This document shows, in pieces, positions 35,800 through 45,850 of a DNA stretch of 64,000 nt. Position 1 is the first letter of the stretch. The number at the start of each line of letters is the position of its first letter. A program made the position numbers and the translations under genes. This stretch comes from DASRFR01 sp035651455 (GTDB taxonomy: Bacteria; Acidobacteriota; Terriglobia; Terriglobales; Acidobacteriaceae), in NCBI GenBank assembly GCA_035651455.1, contig DASRFR010000022.1, positions 1 to 64,000 of the forward strand, read 5' to 3'. Below the pieces are notes generated by a model, which searched no databases, was not told the origin of the DNA, and was given only the letters and a program-made list of their open reading frames with translations.

Positions 35800-37098
35800 T
35801 CAAATTTCAATGATCATGTCGGCGAGCCGCGTCGGATAAGTGTTCATGATCTCTGCCTTTTCCTTGCGCACGATCACCGTATCCGAGTGCCTAAAACCGC
35901 CCCAGTCAGGATCGTAAACGCCCGGCTCGCAGCTGAACGTCATGCCTTCTTTCAAAACCGTCTTGTCCCCTTCGGCAATCCACGGCGACTCGTGTCCCTC
36001 CAGGCCAATGCCATGTCCGGTGCGGTGTCTCAGGAATTTCTCCAACCCGGCTTTGCGAATCTGATCAAGGCTCTTTTTGTCGACTTCCTCGGCGACCGCT
36101 CCCTCTTTTAAGTTCTCCACCGCGGTGTCGTGGGCCGCCAGCATCGCATCGTAGAGGCGCTTGGCATAATCGGTCGGTTTGCCCACGGAGAACGCCCGCT
36201 CGCACTCCACGTTGTATCCGCCGACCTTCGCTCCCAGGCTCAAGATGAGCGCATCTCCGGACTTCAGCCGCTCCCGGCTGGCCACCGCGTGCGGAAATGC
36301 CGAGCGCTTGCCGAAGGGAACCAGCCCGCCGAACGGCGCGTCAATGCCGATCCCCACTACGTCGTTCAACTCGGCGGACATCTTTTCCGCCAGTGCGTCT
36401 GCCGTGGCTTTGAGGATCTGGTCTTCCATGACGCTGCCATTCCGTTGCACGAACTCGCGTCCCGCTTGCACCGAGTAATCGGCGAAGTACATTGCGCGGC
36501 GCATGATTTGCAACTCGTCTTCATCTTTGACCCAGCGCAAGTGTTCGATCACATCTCCCGCATTGACGATCGTCGCGTTCGGCGCCCCCAGCTTCATCTG
36601 CTTCAGCTTGCTTTCGGTGGTCTCGACAATGCCAATGCGCCCGCGATCCAATCCCCGCTTCGCTACCCGCTCGAAAATCCAGCGCACGCGATTGATCGGC
36701 CCGGGAAAATCGAAGTATGACTCATAATCTTTCACCCACCACAGTTTCACCTGGTCCGACTCCAGGGCTGGCACGAAGAGCGCGGGCTCGCCCGACTTTG
36801 GAATCAGAGCGGCCAAAGGCCTTTCCGTCGAAAGATGAAAGTAGCCGGTCGTGTAGATCACGTCGGTCGCGCTCAGCAGCACCATCGCATCCAGCTTGCG
36901 TTTCTGCATCTCCTGCTGGACTTGCTGGATTTTTCGACGGTACCACTCGGGCTGCAGCCGGTCGTGTGCGGATCCATTCGTCATTGCGGCATTTAAACGC
37001 AGCCTCCGCACGTACCCCAGGCTGCTCGCATGGCTCGTTAACGTCAGTGTGGCTGCGCCCGCTATTCCGCGCAGAAATTCCCGCCGGTTTGCGCTCAT
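35800..37098 (-). CDS. Tat-exported M24 (aminopeptidase P-like) protein with altered metal site
   Basis: The 432-residue product starts with a twin-arginine signal (N-R-R-E-F-L-R-G, then a hydrophobic Ala/Thr stretch). A creatinase-type N-domain (about 55-190) and a pita-bread M24 domain (about 195-425) follow. The His and one Glu ligand positions are kept (T-G-H-G-I-G-L and C-E-P-G-V-Y). At the aspartate pair the sequence reads L-S-L-G-A and N-V-E-C-E-R, and the last Glu position is R-H-S-D-T. So three of the five PepP ligands differ. It may be a non-canonical peptidase or a creatinase-like hydrolase. Confidence 0.82.
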   Translation of the reverse strand: MSANRREFLRGIAGAATLTLTSHASSLGYVRRLRLNAAMTNGSAHDRLQPEWYRRKIQQVQQEMQKRKLDAMVLLSATDVIYTTGYFHLSTERPLAALIPKSGEPALFVPALESDQVKLWWVKDYESYFDFPGPINRVRWIFERVAKRGLDRGRIGIVETTESKLKQMKLGAPNATIVNAGDVIEHLRWVKDEDELQIMRRAMYFADYSVQAGREFVQRNGSVMEDQILKATADALAEKMSAELNDVVGIGIDAPFGGLVPFGKRSAFPHAVASRERLKSGDALILSLGAKVGGYNVECERAFSVGKPTDYAKRLYDAMLAAHDTAVENLKEGAVAEEVDKKSLDQIRKAGLEKFLRHRTGHGIGLEGHESPWIAEGDKTVLKEGMTFSCEPGVYDPDWGGFRHSDTVIVRKEKAEIMNTYPTRLADMIIEI

Positions 37099-37275
37099 GC
37101 AATCTCCTCGATTGAAAATCGCGTCCCCCGATCGCTGGCCTGATCATGAAGGCAGGACATCTTAGCTCAGCCGCAACCGTCCCAGGAAAGGTTTTGCGTT
37201 CGCGTCGCCCGCATGGACAAGCGTCCGCGCTCTAACTACACTTTGCTGTAGCCCGCCCGGCCGCGGGCAGCCTTT

Positions 37276-38307
37276 ATGCGACTGGTGACATTCGAGAATC
37301 CGCTCCGTCAGTCCCGCACCGGCGTCTTCACTCGCGATAACCGTGTCCTCGACCTGAATTCCGCCTGTGCGCTCTACCTGCGGGACGTGGAGCACGAGGC
37401 CGCCTCTTCGAGGCTTGCCGACGCACTTGTGCCCGCCAACATGCGCGTCCTTTTTGAAGGCGGCGACACCAGCCTGGAAGCGGCGCAAAAGGCCCATGAC
37501 CACGCCCTCCAGCTGGACAACGGCGCGCTCGGCACTCGGGGAGAGCGACTCTTCTATGACCACGACGAGATCACCCTCAAGCCGCCCATCATTCCGAAGA
37601 AGTTCTTTCACACCGCGGGGAACTTTCGCGAGCACCACGAAGAGGCATCCAAAGCCGGCTTTTCCCACCCAGTGCTCCCCTGGATCGTCTTCTTCCAGAA
37701 TGTGGACGCCATCATTGGCCACGAAGAACCCGTTATTTATCCCGAGCACCTCACCCAGGAACTCGATTACGAACTTGAGCTCGCGGTGGTTCTGAAACAG
37801 GGCGGCAAGCATTTCACGCCTCAGGAAGCCGGCGCCCACATCGGTGGATACGTAATTTTCAACGACGTCACCGCCCGCGACATTCAGCGCCGCGAAATGA
37901 AATCGGGTGTCTTCAGCTTCTGCAAAGCCATCGACACCTTCTGCCCGTTAGGACCTTGGATCGTGACTGCCGATGAAGTTCCTGACCCGCATAATCTCGC
38001 CATGGAACTGCGCGTGAATGGCGAGCGCCGACAGACTTCGCACACCAGCAAGATGTCGGTCAAGATTCCAGAAATTCTTTCTCACTACTCGCCCATGGGA
38101 TACAGTGCTGGCGATGTGGTCTCCACCGGCACCGTCTCTGGAGTGGCCGCGTTTTCCGGCGATCCGAAAGCCTGGTACCTGAAGGCCGGCGACGTCATGG
38201 AATGCGAAATTGAACGCATTGGCATTCTGCGCAATTGCGTCATCTCCTGGGAACAAGCCTACGGCCGCAAGCCCGAGGCCCTGGCTACACAAGAGGTGTT
38301 GAAATAG
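37276..38307 (+). CDS. fumarylacetoacetate hydrolase-family protein
   Basis: The 343-residue protein has the FAH C-terminal fold from about residue 110. The metal and catalytic segment Y-E-L-E-L-A-V-V-L, V-I-F-N-D-V-T-A-R-D-I-Q and the K-A-I-D-T-F-C-P-L-G-P-W stretch are typical. The late G-T-V-S-G-V-A block aligns with the end of the active site. Such enzymes cleave C-C bonds of beta-diketo acids or decarboxylate and isomerise ring-cleavage products. The following LeuA-like gene, 46 bp on, may be cotranscribed. Substrate unknown. Confidence 0.88.
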   Translation: MRLVTFENPLRQSRTGVFTRDNRVLDLNSACALYLRDVEHEAASSRLADALVPANMRVLFEGGDTSLEAAQKAHDHALQLDNGALGTRGERLFYDHDEITLKPPIIPKKFFHTAGNFREHHEEASKAGFSHPVLPWIVFFQNVDAIIGHEEPVIYPEHLTQELDYELELAVVLKQGGKHFTPQEAGAHIGGYVIFNDVTARDIQRREMKSGVFSFCKAIDTFCPLGPWIVTADEVPDPHNLAMELRVNGERRQTSHTSKMSVKIPEILSHYSPMGYSAGDVVSTGTVSGVAAFSGDPKAWYLKAGDVMECEIERIGILRNCVISWEQAYGRKPEALATQEVLK

Positions 38308-38353
38308 CTCTATTCACAGTCGTAGGAAACGACAACCCGATTCAAAAACAAGT

Positions 38354-39571
38354 ATGGCCAACAACGGCAAAATTTGGGTCAGTGAGCTTAACGCCCGGCC
38401 CGAGGTTCGGCGCGGCTTCCCGCGAGCCACGGTTCGTTTCTATGACACGACCCTCCGCGACGGCGAGCAGACCGTTGGCGTGGTGCTGTCGCCTCAGCAG
38501 AAGCTCGAAATCGCCCGCGAGCTCGACCAGCTCGGCGTAAGCCGCATTGAAGCCGGCTTCCCCCGCGTCTCCGCCGACGATGCGGAAGCCATCCAGCTCA
38601 TGACTTCCGCTCGCTTGAAGGCCGAGCTATGGGGATTTTCCCGTGCCGTGCGCGCCGACGCAGAGGAACTGGTCCGCCTCGGTCTGCGCGCCTCGATTAT
38701 CGAGGCTCCCACGAGCGAGATAAAACTGAAGGCGTACGGAATCTCTGCGGACGAGGTTCTCCGTCGCATTAAAGACGCGGTTTCTTTCGCGACAGACAAC
38801 GGCATTACCGTTGCATTCTTCGCGGTCGATGGCACCCGCACCCAACTCGAGTTCCTGAAATCGGCTTACCTGGCGGCCATGGAAGCGGGCGCGAAGGAAG
38901 TCGTGGTGGTCGATACCATCGGCGCTTGCAGCCCCGAAGCCGCTGAATTCCTTACCGCGCAGGTTGCCGGCTGGGTCGGCAAGAGCACGCCCGTTCACTG
39001 GCATGGTCACAACGACTTCGGCATGGCAACCGCCTGCGCCATTGCGGCTGTCCGTGGCGGCGCTACCTGGGTCCAGGGAACGATCAACGGCATGGGAGAG
39101 CGCGCCGGCAACGCTGACATTGCTGAGATTGCCCTGGCTCTGCGCTGCTTGTACGACGTGCCCATCGCCATGGACCTCACAAAAGTGCGCGCGGTCTCGA
39201 CGCTTGTTCAAAAAGCGGCGGGCTACACGCTCGAAGCCTGGAAGCCCCTCGTTGGCGACAACCTCTTCATGCGCGAGAGCGGCGCCGTCGCCAGCCAGTT
39301 CCATGTCCCTGAAGCAATTGAGCCTTATTCCTCCGACCTGGTGAATGCCGATCGCAAGATCGTGCTCGGGAAGAAAAGCGGCCTCGACAGCATCGATTGG
39401 AAATGCAAGCAACTTGGACTCTCAATCCTGCCGGACGATCGCGGCAAGATCCTGGCCGAAGTCAAAAAGCAAGCCATTGCCAAGCGCGGATTGCTAACCG
39501 ACGACGAGTTCCGCGCCATTGTTCGCCCCTACGTGGCTTCCAAACAGGCACAGTCCAGGGCAGGGGATTGA
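38354..39571 (+). CDS. LeuA-family acyltransferase (homocitrate/isopropylmalate/citramalate synthase-like)
   Basis: The 405 residues form a HMGL/LeuA TIM barrel. Y-D-T-T-L-R-D-G-E-Q is the acetyl-CoA/metal signature. H-W-H-G-H-N-D-F-G-M-A holds metal His residues, and N-G-M-G-E-R-A-G-N-A-D is also conserved. At about 400 residues it lacks the LeuA regulatory domain, as homocitrate synthases (NifV/AksA type) and short citramalate synthases do. It condenses acetyl-CoA with a 2-oxo acid. No leuBCD or nif gene is near, so the substrate is open. Confidence 0.88.
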   Translation: MANNGKIWVSELNARPEVRRGFPRATVRFYDTTLRDGEQTVGVVLSPQQKLEIARELDQLGVSRIEAGFPRVSADDAEAIQLMTSARLKAELWGFSRAVRADAEELVRLGLRASIIEAPTSEIKLKAYGISADEVLRRIKDAVSFATDNGITVAFFAVDGTRTQLEFLKSAYLAAMEAGAKEVVVVDTIGACSPEAAEFLTAQVAGWVGKSTPVHWHGHNDFGMATACAIAAVRGGATWVQGTINGMGERAGNADIAEIALALRCLYDVPIAMDLTKVRAVSTLVQKAAGYTLEAWKPLVGDNLFMRESGAVASQFHVPEAIEPYSSDLVNADRKIVLGKKSGLDSIDWKCKQLGLSILPDDRGKILAEVKKQAIAKRGLLTDDEFRAIVRPYVASKQAQSRAGD

Positions 39572-39664
39572 TCGTCCTTCCGTAACCCTGCCATGTACTC
39601 CGCGCTCTGCAACATTCCCGTAGAATAAGCACTTCCGGTCAACCTCTTTTCAGGAGCTTGGTGG

Positions 39665-41365
39665 ATGATGCGGCGTCTCTTCGTCCTGTTCTCGTTATTC
39701 CTTTCATTCTTGTTCAGCTTCCCCTCGGCGAGGGCGCAATCGTCTCATGCGAAAGGGGTCTCCTCCATAGCCGCTCCGCGTTTGCCTCCGGCCGCCTTTG
39801 CTGCCATGGAGACCATCAACCCCGAACACATTCGGCAACACGTCAAGTTTCTGGCGAGCGATTTGCTCGAAGGCCGCGGCACCGGTCAGCGTGGCGGAGA
39901 TATCGCCGCCGAATACATCGCCACTCAATTTGCTCTCTACGGCCTGCAACCCGCCGGTGATCACGGCACCTACATGCAGAAGGTTCCGTTTGTGGGCGTC
40001 ACCACCTTGCCCGAGACTCAGTTTTCACTCGTGCCTCCCCAGGGCAGTGCTCTCTCCCTCAAGCCGCTGGAGGATTACGTCGGCTACAACGAGACGCAGC
40101 AGCCTGATTCCGATGTCGATGCGGACGTACTCTTCGTCGGCTACGGTATTGAAGCTCCTGAGTACAACTGGGACGACTACAAGGGGGTCGACGTCCGCGG
40201 CAAGGTGCTGCTCATGCTGGTAAACGAGCCGCCTTCCGATGATCCCAATTTTTTTAAAGGAAAGGCTCTCACTTACTACGGCCGCTGGACTTACAAGTAC
40301 GAGGAAGCAGCTCGCAAAGGTGCGGTTGGAGCCATGCTCATTCATAAGACTGATATGGCGAGCTACGGCTGGGAGGTCGTCCGTAACTCCAATTCCGGCG
40401 AGAAGTCTTACCTCAAGCTCGAAGGACAGCCCAAGCTGAAAGTCGCCTCGTGGATTCAGTTAGGCGTAGCTCAGAAACTCGCCCATATGTCGAACATGGA
40501 TCTCGACAAGATGATGGCCGATGCCCGCTCTCGTGACTTCAAGCCCGTGAACCTGCCCGTCAAGCTGCGCGCACACATGGTCAGCAAGGTTCGACCATTT
40601 GAAGGGAATAACGTCATCGGCATGCTGCGTGGCTCTGATCCCAGGCTCAGCAGCGAGGCTGTCATGTACACCGCGCACTACGATCACCTTGGCATTCGCC
40701 CCGACATGCCCGGTGACAACATCTACAACGGCGCACAGGACAATGCAACCGGCTGCGCAATATTGCTCGAGCTCGCGCGCGCTTACGGTACTACCTCCCA
40801 GAGGCCCCGTCGTTCCGTAATGTTTGCCTCGGTCACCGCCGAGGAGCAGGGGCTTCTCGGTTCGGAATATCTTGGCAAGCATCCGCCCATTCCCGCCGGC
40901 AAGATCACCCTCGACTTGAATTATGACGACGTGAAACCCCTGGGTGCGCCCGAAGAAGTTGAAGTCGCCGGCGCGGAGCGCACTACCTTCTATCCCGTCG
41001 TGGAGGCAACCGCAAAAGACTTCCGGCTTGCCATTCGTCCCGACGCGCGACCCGAAGCCGGACACTACTATCGCTCCGATCACTTCAGTCTCGCCCGCGT
41101 AGGTATCCCAGCTTTTTCCATCAACGAAGGAATGAAATTCAAAGGGCATTCCGAGGCCTGGGGCTTGCAGCAAGACCAGGAATTCACCGCCAAGCACTAC
41201 CATCAGCCGAGCGATGAATATCACTCAGATATGGACTTCACCGGCGACGCCGCCATGGCCCGCTTCGGCTTTGCCCTGGGATGGGAAGCCACCAGTCTGC
41301 CGCATCTTCTCGGGTGGCAAAAAGGCGATGAGTTCGCTCCCGCCCGCGAAAAAAGCCTGCAGTAG
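39665..41365 (+). CDS. exported M28-family metallopeptidase with PA domain
   Basis: AGGAG precedes tandem ATGs at 39665/39668. The 566-residue product has a signal peptide (about 1-24). A protease-associated domain is probable at about 140-260, followed by the M28 zinc domain. The ligand sets are A-H-Y-D-H-L-G, G-A-Q-D-N-A-T-G, T-A-E-E-Q-G-L-L-G-S-E and a late Y-R-S-D-H-F-S. All five ligand positions look intact, so it should be an active aminopeptidase outside the cytoplasm. It stands alone. Confidence 0.92.
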   Translation: MMRRLFVLFSLFLSFLFSFPSARAQSSHAKGVSSIAAPRLPPAAFAAMETINPEHIRQHVKFLASDLLEGRGTGQRGGDIAAEYIATQFALYGLQPAGDHGTYMQKVPFVGVTTLPETQFSLVPPQGSALSLKPLEDYVGYNETQQPDSDVDADVLFVGYGIEAPEYNWDDYKGVDVRGKVLLMLVNEPPSDDPNFFKGKALTYYGRWTYKYEEAARKGAVGAMLIHKTDMASYGWEVVRNSNSGEKSYLKLEGQPKLKVASWIQLGVAQKLAHMSNMDLDKMMADARSRDFKPVNLPVKLRAHMVSKVRPFEGNNVIGMLRGSDPRLSSEAVMYTAHYDHLGIRPDMPGDNIYNGAQDNATGCAILLELARAYGTTSQRPRRSVMFASVTAEEQGLLGSEYLGKHPPIPAGKITLDLNYDDVKPLGAPEEVEVAGAERTTFYPVVEATAKDFRLAIRPDARPEAGHYYRSDHFSLARVGIPAFSINEGMKFKGHSEAWGLQQDQEFTAKHYHQPSDEYHSDMDFTGDAAMARFGFALGWEATSLPHLLGWQKGDEFAPAREKSLQ

Positions 41366-41546
41366 CAGGCGAGGGGCAGTCCGCCAGAAGGCACTCTTGC
41401 TCGGCCTGTATCCGCTGATTGTCGAATGGGCGACAGTGGCGATGACGTCGTGATCAGCGTCACAGTGGCAGGTTCTTTCCTCAGCAACCATCCGGGACTG
41501 GCACCCATCCTAAACGCGCACGTAAATTGCTTGTCCGCGGTGTTCC

Positions 41547-43310
41547 ATGAATCCGATCGCGCGATTGTTCTGGTGTATAGCGCTGGTGTGTGCTGTCTCA
41601 ACACTTTTTAATGATCGTGCCGTTGCCGCCAGTTCTCCGGCAGTGACGGTCTTATCTCCTGTCTACGTCACTTCGGGAAATACCGGGACGTTCTCCGGCG
41701 GATCGCCCATTCACTACGTGGCCTACGCTTCGAGTCCAGGTTGCGCGAAGGGCATTTCGTCCATGCAGATCTACACCGCTGACGGCGTGCTCGCGTACCA
41801 GACCTATTCCAGTTATCTCGATGTCCAACTTGCGCTCGATCCCGCGAATTATCACACCGTGATCAAGGCCTGGGACAACTGCGGAGGGGTGAATCAGGAC
41901 GCGGTAGACGATTTCGTTGAGGCCGGGTCGGGCACGGTCGCGGTGGCCTCTCCCATCTCCAATGTGCCCTACAATCCGAGCGGCGTATTTTTTGTCGCTA
42001 GCGCGACCAGCACGTGCCCGGAGGGCGTGGACGCGATGGGCATTTACACCTCTCCTTTCCATCGCGTCTATACCGTCAAGGGAAACAGCATGAACACCTT
42101 CCTCACTCTTCCGCCGGGAACTTACGATGCGGTGGTGGAGGAATGGGACAAGTGTGGGGGAGCGGCGACGACCCCGGTGACTCTGGTCGTGAACCCCAAG
42201 GGCATGCCTGGAGACATCGAGTACGCGTATGTCGCGAACTATAACTCGGGCACTCTGCCTGGATTTTGGCTTTCCCACAACACTTGTACCTGGAATCCGA
42301 TTGTGGGGAGTCCGTTTCCCGCTTCTGCGAAGACCTACCAGACTGCGCTTGATCCTAATGGCGCCTTCGCCTTTGCCATCAACCAGAGCCCGCCTAGCCT
42401 CAGCGTCTACTCGCTCGCCCGGCAGTTAACCGGAGGGCTGACCCAAGTGCCTGCCTCTCCGCTCCCGATTTCGGAGCCGCCGGGCTACTTGCCCACCGGA
42501 GTCGTCGCCTACAACGCGGGCCTGTATGTCTTCGTTTATGTTTCCAACGGCAGCACGAATCACCAGGAGAATGGCTTTATCACCGGCTACCAGGTCAACA
42601 ACTATACGGGCGAGGTGAGCACCATTGAAGGCTCGCCGTTTTACCTGACAGGGAACAGCCAGCCCACGACTATGGCGGTGAATGGCCCTTTGGGAAGCCT
42701 GACGTGGGTGTACACAGGAAATGGATCGAGTATCAGCGCGTTCAGCATGAACCAGGCCACGGGGGAGCTGACCGAAGTCAGTGGCTCACCCTTTCCGGCG
42801 CCGGGACGTTTCGGGCCCTCAGCCGGAATTCTGGACATGACGGTAGTGCGACTTGGCTACGGTTATCTCTTTACCGCCAATGCAGAGGACAGCATCTCCG
42901 ACTTTCAGGTCGAAAAAAATGGCGAATTATTTCCCCTCTCCGAATCCCCTTATCCCAGTCCTGACCGCAGCAAGCCGGGAAATCCGGCGTCGGTCACGGC
43001 GAGCCCCTTGTCATCCAATTTTCTTTATGGAATGAACGCCGGCAGCGACGATGTCTCCGTCTGGCAGCTTGATACAAGCAATGGAGCTCTTACCTACTTG
43101 CGGGAGGAGCAGCAAGGCAAATTACTGACAAGCGTAGGTGACCAGATGCGCACGGTTTCCGATTTCCCGCATCCCGATTGCATGGTCACCTCAAACGGGT
43201 ACTCGCTTGCCGTGAATACCACCACCGGCGAGACGGCGCTGAATCCAGCTTCACCGTTCTTGCCTCTCGGCGGCATTTATCCGGGCATCAGTGTCGTGCT
43301 CGTCCCCTAG
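41547..43310 (+). CDS. secreted lactonase-like beta-propeller protein
   Basis: The 587-residue protein has a signal peptide (about 1-27) and two Ig-like or bacterial carbohydrate-domain-like modules. These share C-G-G and T-Y-D-A-V-V-E-E-W-D-K-C-G-G (about 30-220). The second part is built of repeating blades of the form Y-V-A-N-Y-N-S-G, V-Y-V-S-N-G, V-Y-T-G-N-G and L-F-T-A-N-A, each followed by G-S-P-F. That pattern is typical of the 7-bladed lactonase fold (PF10282 type). Most acidobacterial members have no proven lactonase activity; a surface binding role is possible. Confidence 0.75.
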   Translation: MNPIARLFWCIALVCAVSTLFNDRAVAASSPAVTVLSPVYVTSGNTGTFSGGSPIHYVAYASSPGCAKGISSMQIYTADGVLAYQTYSSYLDVQLALDPANYHTVIKAWDNCGGVNQDAVDDFVEAGSGTVAVASPISNVPYNPSGVFFVASATSTCPEGVDAMGIYTSPFHRVYTVKGNSMNTFLTLPPGTYDAVVEEWDKCGGAATTPVTLVVNPKGMPGDIEYAYVANYNSGTLPGFWLSHNTCTWNPIVGSPFPASAKTYQTALDPNGAFAFAINQSPPSLSVYSLARQLTGGLTQVPASPLPISEPPGYLPTGVVAYNAGLYVFVYVSNGSTNHQENGFITGYQVNNYTGEVSTIEGSPFYLTGNSQPTTMAVNGPLGSLTWVYTGNGSSISAFSMNQATGELTEVSGSPFPAPGRFGPSAGILDMTVVRLGYGYLFTANAEDSISDFQVEKNGELFPLSESPYPSPDRSKPGNPASVTASPLSSNFLYGMNAGSDDVSVWQLDTSNGALTYLREEQQGKLLTSVGDQMRTVSDFPHPDCMVTSNGYSLAVNTTTGETALNPASPFLPLGGIYPGISVVLVP

Positions 43311-43507
43311 GACTATGGTCTGGGCCCCATGGATCTGCGCTAGACAGCGTTCCGCCTATTGGCTTCGGCGAAGCGCGCAACTTGGTCTGGAATGCCTCGT
43401 GGGCCGGGTAACTTGGGTAACTTTTTCGCCTCTTTGGCGCATGCTACGCTCCTCAAAGAGCCCTGAAATCAGCGGCTTCCGTCGAAGTCTATGAGCTATA
43501 TCGGCGC

Positions 43508-45793
43508 ATGGAACAGCGCCGTTTGCCGATAGATAACTCGACAGCGCCAACCAGCATGCCGCGCATCCCTATCTTCCGGCTTGGACAATCCTCGGAGGAC
43601 TTGCCGCCCCCGCAACTAGCGAGCTACACCCCTTCGCTCTCGCTCGACGGCTTGCAAGTCGGGGTCGATAACCTTCGCCACGATGTCTATCTCAGCCCCA
43701 AATTTGTCGAGACGGCGCGGGCCCACATTGCCCGTCTCATCGCCCAGTACAGCGAAATTCAGCACCTGCTCTCCATGGACGTCGCGGCCGCTCCCCAGCG
43801 TAAGAACCTTGCGGGGATTCTCCTCCCGGGCGCGCTCAAGCGGGTCGTGAAAGAAGAAGTCGCGGATCTGAAGCCGATACTGGTGCAGTTGCACGTCGCC
43901 GCCTTGAATCGCGCCAAGGCCGCCGGAAATCCCGCGGTCGATCTATTAGCGCGGCTCGCCATCATCAAGTTCCTGCGCGCGGAATTGAACGCGCAATTCG
44001 CCCAGGTGCTGGAGCGTTGCCGTACTGCCCTCAAGGGATTCGAAGGAGTTCGCCAGCATCGCGCTCTGGAATACCGCGAAGAAGTGGCGAGCTTTCAGGT
44101 GCGCAAGAAAGTCATTCTCCGACGAGTCGGCCAGGACTTGTTCCTCACCCTGCGCGAGGTGGAAAAAGAAACCCTGGTTCGCATGCGCCGTTCCTACTTC
44201 GGCGACACCGCCAACGATCTTTACCGCCTGTTCCTGAACCGCCTTGTCTTCACCGAGGACGGCCGCGATGACCATCTCTGCGCCGAACACTACTTCATGT
44301 TCGGCAACTTCGACAAGGATTCCGACCGTTTCACCAACATGCGCCGCATTGCCTGCCAGTTCTTGCGCTCTCTTGGCTTTGGCGAGGACAGCGACGATGA
44401 AGCGGTGTTCGGTTCCTGGTTCAACGTCCCGGAAAACGCTCAGGAACTGGTCGCCTCCGGTGCACCGGACGATTCCACTTTGCAGGGCCAGGCCCAGAAA
44501 GCCCGGCTCACAGCCTGGCTTGCGCTTCTCTCTGACGAAAATGTCATGGAGTCCATCATCGCGTCCTACGAAGCTGTGCCGCTGTTGTCCGAATATGCTC
44601 CGCGGATTAATGCCCAACAACTCAAGAATGCGCTGATTTCCCGAGCCGAGTGTGATCGCGTCGAAACCCTGATTCAGCAGCACGGAAAGCTTTCCACCAA
44701 CAGCCTTTACGCCGCGCGGGCCCGGGTCGCTTCCTGCCGCGGGGCGGAGCGCGCCAAGATTGCCGGCCGCTTCCTGCATGACTTGTTCCGCTATCACCGC
44801 GATCTGCGCTGCCTTGAAGTGCTGAACTCAGGTCTCGACAGTGTGAACCTGCTCTCCAACGAGAAGCTGCGTGAACTGTCGGCGATGAATGCAACTTTGT
44901 ACGAATTTCTTCTTCCCCAGGAACAGAAACCCAGTGAAGAAAAAATCACCGATCACGTGATCCTGAAGGCCGACGTTCGCGACTCCACCCGATTGACTCG
45001 TTCACTCATCGAGCGCGATCTGAATCCGGCGTCCTACTTCAGCTTGAATTTCTATGACCCGGTGAACAAGCTCTTGCCCAAGTACGGGGCCACCAAGGTC
45101 TTTCTCGAGGGGGACGCCATCATCCTGGCGATTCTGGGCCGTGAGAATGAGTCCGGCCTCGCCGTGAGCCGTGCCTGTGTGCTGGCCCGCGAGATGGTCG
45201 AAATCGTGCACGGGTACAACACTCTGCTGGCTCGTTCCGGCCTGCCCGGCCTTGAACTGGGTGTAGGCATCTCCTATCAGCAGTCCGCGCCGCTTTACCT
45301 CATGGATGGCGAACAGCGCGTCATGATCTCCGACGCCTTGAACGAGAGCGACCGTCTCTCCTCCTGCAACAAGCGCGCTCGCCAGGCCATGGAGCCCTTG
45401 CGCCGCCTTTTCCGCGTTTACTCGTTTCAAACTGTCAGCGACTCAGATACCGGCGGAAGCGCCGAAGATTTCACCATGAGCTACAACCTGGGTGGAGTTC
45501 GCCTGAGCCAGGCCGCTTTCCAGAAACTTCAGCAGGAAATCTCCCTGAAGCCTCAGCCCTTGAAAGCTCCGGCCCTGTGGGACAGCGAACCTTTCCGCCT
45601 CTACAGCGGACTGGTGCCGATCGGCAACGATATTTTTCGTAAGATTGTGGTGCGCGAAAGCAAGGTCGCGCAGATCGATCCCAAGGCTTTTTCTCTGGTC
45701 AATTGGAGCGACCGCACCTACTACGAAGTCTGCACCGCGCCTGAAATCTATGCCGCCCTTGAAGGCGCGCAGAAGGCCGAAGCCGGCCGCTGA
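43508..45793 (+). CDS. large protein with C-terminal class III nucleotide-cyclase-like domain
   Basis: Of 761 residues, about 475-640 resemble an adenylate/guanylate cyclase domain. The first metal aspartates fall in L-K-A-D-V-R-D-S-T-R-L, the second in F-L-E-G-D-A-I-I-L-A-I, and D-A-L-N-E-S-D-R-L matches the V-N-x-A-x-R-L turn. The N-terminal 470 residues are helical and basic, with no membrane segment and no domain I recognise. A cytoplasmic signalling protein is likely; substrate residues are too divergent to choose ATP or GTP. It is convergent with the TonB-family gene. Confidence 0.72.
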   Translation: MEQRRLPIDNSTAPTSMPRIPIFRLGQSSEDLPPPQLASYTPSLSLDGLQVGVDNLRHDVYLSPKFVETARAHIARLIAQYSEIQHLLSMDVAAAPQRKNLAGILLPGALKRVVKEEVADLKPILVQLHVAALNRAKAAGNPAVDLLARLAIIKFLRAELNAQFAQVLERCRTALKGFEGVRQHRALEYREEVASFQVRKKVILRRVGQDLFLTLREVEKETLVRMRRSYFGDTANDLYRLFLNRLVFTEDGRDDHLCAEHYFMFGNFDKDSDRFTNMRRIACQFLRSLGFGEDSDDEAVFGSWFNVPENAQELVASGAPDDSTLQGQAQKARLTAWLALLSDENVMESIIASYEAVPLLSEYAPRINAQQLKNALISRAECDRVETLIQQHGKLSTNSLYAARARVASCRGAERAKIAGRFLHDLFRYHRDLRCLEVLNSGLDSVNLLSNEKLRELSAMNATLYEFLLPQEQKPSEEKITDHVILKADVRDSTRLTRSLIERDLNPASYFSLNFYDPVNKLLPKYGATKVFLEGDAIILAILGRENESGLAVSRACVLAREMVEIVHGYNTLLARSGLPGLELGVGISYQQSAPLYLMDGEQRVMISDALNESDRLSSCNKRARQAMEPLRRLFRVYSFQTVSDSDTGGSAEDFTMSYNLGGVRLSQAAFQKLQQEISLKPQPLKAPALWDSEPFRLYSGLVPIGNDIFRKIVVRESKVAQIDPKAFSLVNWSDRTYYEVCTAPEIYAALEGAQKAEAGR

Positions 45794-45850
45794 TCCTTAC
45801 CGGCACTTTTCATCTACCCGCAACGTCTGCAAAAGCAACCTGATGGAAGC

